A stretch of 20,967 nt of DNA from a virus. This document shows positions 11,811-18,818 of the stretch, piece after piece (position 1 is the first letter of the stretch; each line of letters starts with the position of its first letter). The position numbers were made by a program, and so were the translations under genes. The stretch lies in the IMG/VR virus record IMGVR_UViG_3300034062_005631, positions 1 to 20,967 of that record, one strand, 5' to 3'. The notes under the pieces are model-generated. The model saw only the letters and a list, made by a program, of their open reading frames with translations, was not told where the DNA came from and ran no database searches.

Positions 11811-14399
11811 ATGTCAATCAGAAACAAGTTAGACGCACTTAAAAGAATACTTGGGGCCGAGAACTTTTTTCTGGCCGAGGCATTTATTGACAAAAATTTA
11901 AAACCACTAAAGATCAGAAAGAACTCTAATCTTTATGTTGCGGCTGTTGAATATATTGGCACATTAATTCAAGAAGGAAAGCAAATATTATCAGATAAAG
12001 AGGCCGAAACCTTATCCAAAGACAACACAAAAAAGACTGTTGGTACTGTTCATAAAAGGCTAAAGAAAGAGTTCGATAATCTTGTAAAAATAAACCAAAT
12101 AATAGAAGGAGAAAAGAAAGAACCAGCAAGAACTGCCACTAAACCTTTACCCGATCCAATCCCGGCTGCTGCGGCAAAAAAAGAACCGCCAGAAGTAACT
12201 CTTGAGGCCGATCAAAAAAGAGTCCAAAAAGGCGGCTATGCAACAGTAACCTGGGTATCTAAAAATGCGGCCAGGATATCAAGAACAGACATTCCAGGAG
12301 TAACGTCAAGATCTCCTTTGAGTGGTTCTATAGAAGTCAAGGACATAAGAAGGAGACGGGATCTTTATATTGTTGTTGAATCTTTAGATGGTCAAAAGGC
12401 CGAGGCCAAGACTCAAATTTTTGTTGAGACCCAAGATTATCAAAGGAAAAGAGAGAAAGGAATAGTCGATGAAGAACCTCCTACTCCACAACCAAGACAA
12501 CCATCAATTAATCTGGTCAGCCCTTCTTCTAGACCCCAACCAGAGCCAAGAAGGCGGCCAACACCGGATGCCGAATCTTCTAATATAAACACCAATATTC
12601 TAGTCAGTATTGAGAAGTCCCTTACAAATATTTCTAGGGTTCTTGCCTCTCAATTGAGGTTAGGTCAAAGAATTTTTGATACCGAAAGAAAGGCAGCCGA
12701 GGCCGCAAATCGGCTCAAAAAAGAAGAGCAAATGGAGGCAAAAGATGAGGGTCCTTCTGGAACTTCTCTGATGAAGGCCGGGGCCGAAAAGATGCTTTCG
12801 CCATTTAAGGCCATTATTGATAAGATCATTAACTTTTTGGTCTTTACATTTTTGGGCCGGGCCTTTACTGAGATCATAAAATGGATGAATGATCCGGCAA
12901 ATAAAGGAAAGGTTGATGCCCTAGGAAAATTCTTAAAGGCCGCCTGGCCAATTCTTCTTGGACTTTCTGTACTATTTTTGACACCTTTAGGTAGTTTTAT
13001 TTTAGGAACTGTCCAGTTTTTGACCGGAACCGCCAAGACCTTAAAGGGTCTAAAAAGATTAATTGATAAACTTATTTTCAAGAAAGGAGCCAAGCCGCCA
13101 GTAAAAGGTAGTCCAGGTACTGCTGGTAAACCTAAGGTAACAGTAAGCGGGGAAACTCAGGCCAGAGGACCATTTGCAAGGAAATTCCCAATATCTGGGG
13201 ATGTCCAACCGAGAGGTTCTAGATTACCCAAGATTCCATCTTTAAAAGGAATTGGTCGCGGAAATTTAGTTACTGCGGCTATAACAACACTTGCTTCAAT
13301 GTTTATGCCGCAAATTCAGAGTGCTGTTGGTGGTGTATATGGAGGCATGGGGCTTGGTGTTCAAAATTTAACTGATGATCAATTAGCAGAAGAAATTAAA
13401 AATGAATCTAAGATAAAAGATGATCCTTTTGGTAGACTCAGGCTATTACAGGAAGAAGCCGAACGAAGACAAAAGAAATTTTCATCGGGTGGCCAGATAT
13501 TCTCAGGTCTCGTGACAGAAAAAGACGGAATAAAAGTATCTGGCGCAGGAAAAGATACTCAAGCATTCCCTGTTATGGGTGGTGGAACAGCAGTTCTTCA
13601 ACCAGGGGAAGTCGTTCTTAATAAGCAAGGTGTAAAAAACGCACTTTCTATAGGAATAGATCCATTAAAACTAAACACTGGACCAAATGCAAATAAACCG
13701 GCTAATATAACAACCGGAATAAAGGCCATGAAATCAGGTGGGGTTGTTGGTGGTATGAATATGATGCCAAGAATGAAGACACCATCAATGAATTTAAATT
13801 CTATTAAAAACATCACCAACAGGCCAACGAATTTAAATGTCAACAATAATATGACAATGAGGAATTCTAGCCCAATGAGTGGGGGTTCTTCATATAAACC
13901 AATGAGATCATCAACTCCTATGATGAGTAATTATTCGTCAATGAACAATAAACCAATGAGATCATCAACTCCTATGATGAGCAATTATTCATCAAGAACT
14001 GCACCCAGGTCAATGTCCTCTGGTATTTCTATGACCAGGCCATTTACTCCTCAACCTAGAACTTATGAATCAACAAGTCCATATATTAGAAAACCAGAAC
14101 AAACTTCTTATTTTAGTTCTTACGATAAAATAGCCAGATCAACATCTACTGTTTATCAAACTTCAAATAATTTTCAGGCAGTAAGATCAACACCAACTCT
14201 TACCGCACCACCCCCTATTACTAGAAGAAATAGATCTGAACCAATTATCCTGCCGCCAATAACCCAAGGTGCTAATATGGTTGGATCATCGGCTACTGGT
14301 TCTGGCACCCAGATTCCATCCTTTGGGGCCACTTGTCCATCATCAAGTGCTGCAACGGCCAGAAAAATCCTATGTGACACTTACGGAATAATTGCCTAA
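11811..14399 (+). CDS. Large tail protein 1 (862 aa), candidate tape-measure or tail-lumen protein
   Basis: No named T4 homologue is recognised. In order one sees a helical N-terminus (1-100); an Ig-like beta domain (about 127-205, with TVTWVSKNAARIS and SGSIEV phrases); a proline/arginine-rich linker; a coiled-coil-like helix (about 265-312); and a hydrophobic stretch of about 70 residues (335-405) with FLVFTFLG. Then comes a glycine-rich LQPGEVVLNKQ motif (about 597-607) common in tail-associated proteins, and a Met/Asn/Ser-rich low-complexity region with an 18-residue duplication. Two Cys are near the C-terminus. Its place after gp26 and before gp27 is where long-tailed phages carry the tape measure. 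The function is inferred from length, hydrophobic core and position. The ATG directly follows the previous TAA. Confidence 0.75.
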   Translation: MSIRNKLDALKRILGAENFFLAEAFIDKNLKPLKIRKNSNLYVAAVEYIGTLIQEGKQILSDKEAETLSKDNTKKTVGTVHKRLKKEFDNLVKINQIIEGEKKEPARTATKPLPDPIPAAAAKKEPPEVTLEADQKRVQKGGYATVTWVSKNAARISRTDIPGVTSRSPLSGSIEVKDIRRRRDLYIVVESLDGQKAEAKTQIFVETQDYQRKREKGIVDEEPPTPQPRQPSINLVSPSSRPQPEPRRRPTPDAESSNINTNILVSIEKSLTNISRVLASQLRLGQRIFDTERKAAEAANRLKKEEQMEAKDEGPSGTSLMKAGAEKMLSPFKAIIDKIINFLVFTFLGRAFTEIIKWMNDPANKGKVDALGKFLKAAWPILLGLSVLFLTPLGSFILGTVQFLTGTAKTLKGLKRLIDKLIFKKGAKPPVKGSPGTAGKPKVTVSGETQARGPFARKFPISGDVQPRGSRLPKIPSLKGIGRGNLVTAAITTLASMFMPQIQSAVGGVYGGMGLGVQNLTDDQLAEEIKNESKIKDDPFGRLRLLQEEAERRQKKFSSGGQIFSGLVTEKDGIKVSGAGKDTQAFPVMGGGTAVLQPGEVVLNKQGVKNALSIGIDPLKLNTGPNANKPANITTGIKAMKSGGVVGGMNMMPRMKTPSMNLNSIKNITNRPTNLNVNNNMTMRNSSPMSGGSSYKPMRSSTPMMSNYSSMNNKPMRSSTPMMSNYSSRTAPRSMSSGISMTRPFTPQPRTYESTSPYIRKPEQTSYFSSYDKIARSTSTVYQTSNNFQAVRSTPTLTAPPPITRRNRSEPIILPPITQGANMVGSSATGSGTQIPSFGATCPSSSAATARKILCDTYGIIA
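13894..14001 (+). repeat. Two tandem 54-nt coding repeats in large tail protein 1
   Basis: Copies at 13894-13947 and 13948-14001 share their first 34 bases exactly and are nearly identical for about 50. They encode NKPMRSSTPMMSNYSS-type units in a low-complexity Met/Ser/Asn-rich region. Confidence 0.8.
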
Positions 14400-17296
14400 T
14401 GGACCCGTCTAAATTCTTTAACCGAAAAATAAACATAAGAAACCCCAAGACTCCTTATCAACAGGGAAAGTTTGTTGATGAGTCGCAGAATTATTCCAAT
14501 AGAATTTCGTCTAGGATAAATCAATCACCATTAACCAAGTCTCTTTTTTCTTTAAGGAACAAAGTATTTCAGATTGAGAATTTATTAAATGGTATTTTTA
14601 GCCTAGACAAAAAGAGACAAGAACAAGGTAAAAAGATAAAGGCAGCCGAAGTACCTGATAAAAAACCAAAAACCAAAGGCCCCCAAATTTTTGGTAAACT
14701 TATACAGAAACCTAAAACAGGAGCCCTTGGACTAATAAAAGATTTTGTCACATTTACATTTTTAGGTTGGCTATTTACAAAATTACAACCACTACTTGGT
14801 GGCCTAACAAAACTTGCTCCATTATTGGAAGGAATGGCCTGGTTTATTGGCGGAACAATTAAAAATATGGTCGATGTATTTGCCACATTTTTAAAACTTG
14901 GTTTTGACGCAAAAGAGAAATTTGATAATATAGTCGCGGACATAAAAAAGAATACAAAAGGAATAGACAAAACGTTTGATGCAACCTTAAATCCATTAAA
15001 GGCAGTTTTTGATGGTGTAATACAACTGGCCAATTCGTTTTTAATTACTTCAGTAAAGGCCGATGAATTAAACGAGGCTAAAACTCAACTATTCAAAGAA
15101 CAGACTGTCGATACTGTTCCGGCAATGCCTCCCCTACCAAAGGTGGATGAGCCTCAGATGCCACAAACATCCGACCCATTTCCGACTCCCCAAACGAATC
15201 CAGGAGTCGTTCAAAAATTCAATACTGGTGGTGTCATTCGTGGTTATAATGAGGGAGGACGAATTGATCCGAGAACTCCTGTAACTCGCGGGGTCGAAAG
15301 ACAAAGAAGAGAAGTACCCAAACCAAAACCAATTATTCAACCACAAAAAACGGCCCCAGGCAAGGACGTCGGCGGTGATAAAAAGATTAAACAATTATAC
15401 GATCAAACAGCTGCCAGTAGTATTGCTGATTTTATTCCACTTCCTTCTTTCTTTAGGTCTGATAAAAAGAGTGGTTTTGCGGCCCTGATGGGGGCGTCTG
15501 AAGAATATAAAAAACCAATGACCAATGATATTCTTGGAATTGGTAATATGATGGGCGCTTCTGTTGATTCTGCCCTGGGTCAGAAAATAGAAAAGAAATC
15601 TTATACTCAATTTGCAGACGGTATTAAGTATTTGGTTAATTATGGTAGAACCGAGCCAGAAGAGTTTGCAAAACTTGATCTTGAAGATATGGTAAGAAAG
15701 ATTGTTGAGCCAAGAGTAAACATGGCGATCAATCGAATTCAAGAAGAGATTAATAAAAAAGGAAAAGTTGAGGTGGATTCGGGTGATGGTGGTGGAGGTG
15801 GACTTGACTTTGGTGGGGATGTTGGAGATTATGCTGATTTGATTGCATTAATAGTTGCTGAAGAAAGTGCTGGCCATGGTGGCTATGAGGCATTTAATAC
15901 TGGTGGTTATGGTAGTGCGCCTAGTGGCTCCGCGAACTCCATTAACACTCCAGTTGGTGGAATTTTAAAACCTTTAACACAAAGGACAGTTAAAGATATT
16001 ATGAATATGCATAATAGACGGCAAATACATGCTACAGGAAGATATCAAATAATTGCAACTACTTTACGTGGATTAATTAGTGGGGCATACGGTCAAACTG
16101 GTGTAAGTGAAAATGATTTATATGACGCTGCAACACAAGATAAACTCGCTATTGCATTAATAAAAAATAGACTAAAAGATCCTACTCTTCAAAATTTTAG
16201 AGATGAATGGACTGGATTAGAAAAGGTTCCTGATAATGTTTTAAAGGCCGCTATAGAAAAGGCAAAAATTGGTAGGTTATACAATGTAAGTGATATTCTT
16301 TCTAGTAATTTAAAAGGCTTAGTATTACATTCTGGACCAGGGGGCCTCATTCAAGGTGGATCTGGAAGTAGAGGGGAAGCTGATTATGCGGTTCACTTTC
16401 ATCTTGACACTAAAAATCCAAATCCAACTAAAGAAGAATTAGCAAATGTGAGGGAAGTTGCTTTTAAAGCTGTGAAAATAATGCTTGCTAGGGGCTCTAA
16501 AGTATATTTTGGTAATGTAAAGGAATATGCGTCTAATGATGATAATACACTTAAGAGGCAGATTGCGGAAGATCAGAGAAGACACGCTCAACGAAGTACT
16601 CCAGGTGTTGATATTCAAGAAATAAACTCTAATGTGGGGCCAACTATTAAAGGGCTACCCGGCTCTAGAATTGCTTTCCCATTTGCTGTTGGTCATGTTT
16701 ATAGAAAGGGTGGTTATGGCAGGGAAGCTGAAATTATAGGTTCTGGGGGTGTGGTAGTCTCACATGGAGCAGCTGGTTCAGCCGCGAGTATTGTGCAGCG
16801 ACCACAACAAACACGCTCTCAACAACTCCAGGCACCAAGACAAGCTCCTAGAACCTCCTCTTCTGGTCCTTTAACTCCACTAGCATCATCTGATAGAAGA
16901 GGATTTTTGATCAACAACCAAATGTATTATGTGGATCTTAAAACTGGATTTATTACTAATTCTCAAGGTAAAACGATAAATGATGAAGCCATAGGTAAGG
17001 TTATATTACAAAGATTAACTCCTGGTGATAGACAAAAATTAGAAAAATTAAAAAATCAAAAGGGGTCTCAAAATATTCCCTGGTGGGGAAGAATGCTTCC
17101 GGGAATATCATCAATCAAACCTAATTTACCAGCCGACAAATACGCTTCTTATGAACAACCAGATTCACAAGAACGACTAATCGCCATTCAACCAGTTATC
17201 ATGAATAACCCAATTCCGGTTCCTGTTTCATCTGGTCCTGTTGCATACGCCCTTCCTAGAATAAGTAATCTTAATACACCAATACCAATATCATAA
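14399..17296 (+). CDS. Large tail protein 2 (965 aa) with lysozyme-like domain
   Basis: The first 230 residues have a helical start and a hydrophobic stretch (about 110-215) with FVTFTFLGWLF, matching FLVFTFLGRAF of the preceding protein, so the two share a module. FNTGGVIRGYNEGG (274-287) is a tail-protein-type Gly motif. Residues about 477-600 look like a lysozyme/muramidase fold: LIALIVAEESAGHGGYEAFN with a candidate catalytic Glu488 or 489, then ATGRYQIIATTL (545-556) and YDAATQDKLAIALIKNR (575-591). Further on, an H-F-H-L-D motif (666-670) and QRSTPGVDIQ (731-740) suggest a second enzyme-like or binding domain that I cannot name. It probably degrades peptidoglycan locally during DNA injection. 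Both ends overlap neighbours (TAATG), so it belongs to the hub gene block. Confidence 0.8.
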   Translation: MDPSKFFNRKINIRNPKTPYQQGKFVDESQNYSNRISSRINQSPLTKSLFSLRNKVFQIENLLNGIFSLDKKRQEQGKKIKAAEVPDKKPKTKGPQIFGKLIQKPKTGALGLIKDFVTFTFLGWLFTKLQPLLGGLTKLAPLLEGMAWFIGGTIKNMVDVFATFLKLGFDAKEKFDNIVADIKKNTKGIDKTFDATLNPLKAVFDGVIQLANSFLITSVKADELNEAKTQLFKEQTVDTVPAMPPLPKVDEPQMPQTSDPFPTPQTNPGVVQKFNTGGVIRGYNEGGRIDPRTPVTRGVERQRREVPKPKPIIQPQKTAPGKDVGGDKKIKQLYDQTAASSIADFIPLPSFFRSDKKSGFAALMGASEEYKKPMTNDILGIGNMMGASVDSALGQKIEKKSYTQFADGIKYLVNYGRTEPEEFAKLDLEDMVRKIVEPRVNMAINRIQEEINKKGKVEVDSGDGGGGGLDFGGDVGDYADLIALIVAEESAGHGGYEAFNTGGYGSAPSGSANSINTPVGGILKPLTQRTVKDIMNMHNRRQIHATGRYQIIATTLRGLISGAYGQTGVSENDLYDAATQDKLAIALIKNRLKDPTLQNFRDEWTGLEKVPDNVLKAAIEKAKIGRLYNVSDILSSNLKGLVLHSGPGGLIQGGSGSRGEADYAVHFHLDTKNPNPTKEELANVREVAFKAVKIMLARGSKVYFGNVKEYASNDDNTLKRQIAEDQRRHAQRSTPGVDIQEINSNVGPTIKGLPGSRIAFPFAVGHVYRKGGYGREAEIIGSGGVVVSHGAAGSAASIVQRPQQTRSQQLQAPRQAPRTSSSGPLTPLASSDRRGFLINNQMYYVDLKTGFITNSQGKTINDEAIGKVILQRLTPGDRQKLEKLKNQKGSQNIPWWGRMLPGISSIKPNLPADKYASYEQPDSQERLIAIQPVIMNNPIPVPVSSGPVAYALPRISNLNTPIPIS

Positions 17297-18612
17297 TGTC
17301 AAATTTAGCCGCACTTGGCGGAAAAGGCCAACTACAAGAACTCCGATTAATCTCTAACTATTCAGGGGATCTTAATCTCACTGATGGTTTTATTGAGATG
17401 ATTCTTTATGAGAGTGTTCTTGATTACTCAACCAGGGCAACACTTTCTTTTGTAGACACTGGTTACAGACCAAATAAATCTGGAACCGCCGCAATGGAAT
17501 CCGGTGATATTAATCTTGTTTCTGGTGAACAATTTGAATTTAAGGCGACTGATGGGTATGATCAGGTCCTAGAGTGCAAAAATAATTACCGAATGATTAC
17601 TGATGCAATTCATTCAGTAGACGAGCAAGTAAACAAAACAATAATTTCCCTTTCTTTTGCATCACAAGAGCACATAACAAACGACTTTGTAAAAAACAGA
17701 CTAACAAAAAGATACGAAGGAAAAATATCTGATTCTGTCTTTAGGATCCTATCAGAATTCACAACAAAACCAGTAGATATTGATCAGACCCTAAATGAAT
17801 TTGTCTTTAATGGAGACAACGAAAAGCCATTTTATAGAATACCCTGGCTTGCCAAAAAATCAGTACCAGACGTACCAAATGCAAAAGAAAACCTGGCCGG
17901 GTATTTCTTTTATGAGACTTTTTATGATGGAACCTTTGGTGGTTATCGATTTAAATCTATTGATAAATTGTGGGCAAATCCAGCAAAAAGAAAGTTAATT
18001 TATAATGATCTGGTAACAATACCTCCTGGTTATACTGGAAAGATATTTGCATATTCGTTTGATAATTCTTTAAGTCTAAGTAAAATGGCCAAGTCTGGTG
18101 TATTTTCTACCCAGCAATTAAAAACATTTGACTTTATAACAAATGCAAGAACAGTATCCGATAAATCGGATGTTGACCGGTTAAGTACTAATTATACTGG
18201 CGGCCTTGAACCACCTAAAATTGCATCCCATCTAGATTTTTGGAATACCCAAACAAGAATCAGTGAATCAATTGTTGATCGTGGGGTTCTTCCGCCTGGA
18301 ACGAATTTAGAACAGCAACTTAAGTTTTTAGATCGACTCAATTTTAATGAAGAAGAAATTTTAAGACAATCTTGTGCTAGGTATAATAACCTATTCACTG
18401 TTAAATTATCAGTGACTATTGCAGGAGACTTTGGAATTCATGCAGGAGATATTATAGAATGCGATTTTCCTGAGGTTTCATCCAAGGCAAATAAAATTGT
18501 CAGTAATAAAAAAAGTGGTAGATACATGGTGATTGACGTTGCTCATCGAATTCATGCAAATGGGTATTATACCACCCTAAATATGGCAAGGGAAAGCATT
18601 TACAAAAAATGA
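17296..18612 (+). CDS. 27: Baseplate hub subunit gp27-like
   Basis: The 438-residue protein fits gp27 of T4-like cyanophages. It begins LQELRLISNYSGDLNLTDGFIEM and DYSTRATLSFVDTGY, has the long beta-rich middle, and ends with IHAGDIIECDFPEV followed by SGRYMVIDVAHRI. gp27 trimers form the central hub ring below the tail tube and hold the gp5 spike, and its folds recur in type VI secretion VgrG proteins. It is coupled to both neighbours: TAATG with the lysozyme-like gene and ATGA with the next small gene. It is normal in length (T4: 391 aa). Confidence 0.9.
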   Translation: MSNLAALGGKGQLQELRLISNYSGDLNLTDGFIEMILYESVLDYSTRATLSFVDTGYRPNKSGTAAMESGDINLVSGEQFEFKATDGYDQVLECKNNYRMITDAIHSVDEQVNKTIISLSFASQEHITNDFVKNRLTKRYEGKISDSVFRILSEFTTKPVDIDQTLNEFVFNGDNEKPFYRIPWLAKKSVPDVPNAKENLAGYFFYETFYDGTFGGYRFKSIDKLWANPAKRKLIYNDLVTIPPGYTGKIFAYSFDNSLSLSKMAKSGVFSTQQLKTFDFITNARTVSDKSDVDRLSTNYTGGLEPPKIASHLDFWNTQTRISESIVDRGVLPPGTNLEQQLKFLDRLNFNEEEILRQSCARYNNLFTVKLSVTIAGDFGIHAGDIIECDFPEVSSKANKIVSNKKSGRYMVIDVAHRIHANGYYTTLNMARESIYKK

Positions 18613-18818
18613 CACTTCAAGAACATATAAAAACTAATGAGAAAGAGCTTTCTGATCCCATGATCAGTTCTCAACGTAGGAGGCATCTTTCTTCTGAATT
18701 GGTTGATCTTCTAAAATACCAGTCGGAAAATCCAACAGTCTCTAAAGACCCCACGGCACTAGAACTCTTTTGTTATTTTAATCCTTCAGAACTTGAATGT
18801 AAGATCTTTAATCTATGA
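18609..18818 (+). CDS. Small conserved-type protein between gp27 and gp5 (69 aa)
   Basis: This helical, charged protein starts at an ATGA overlap with gp27 and ends at an ATGA overlap with gp5 (18815-18818), so it is translated within the hub operon. The stretches MISSQRRRHLSSELVDLLKY and DPTALELFCYFNPSELECKI are like a small hypothetical protein I associate with this place in T4-like cyanophages (from memory, not searched). No domain is recognised. Possible roles are a chaperone or linker in gp27-gp5 hub assembly, on position only. Confidence 0.8.
   Translation: MTLQEHIKTNEKELSDPMISSQRRRHLSSELVDLLKYQSENPTVSKDPTALELFCYFNPSELECKIFNL

Noticed and set aside
12665-13093. 142-residue minus-strand frame inside the 862-aa tail gene
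   Set aside because: It is antisense to a coding region with matching codon structure. No ribosome-binding site, promoter or recognisable domain was found.
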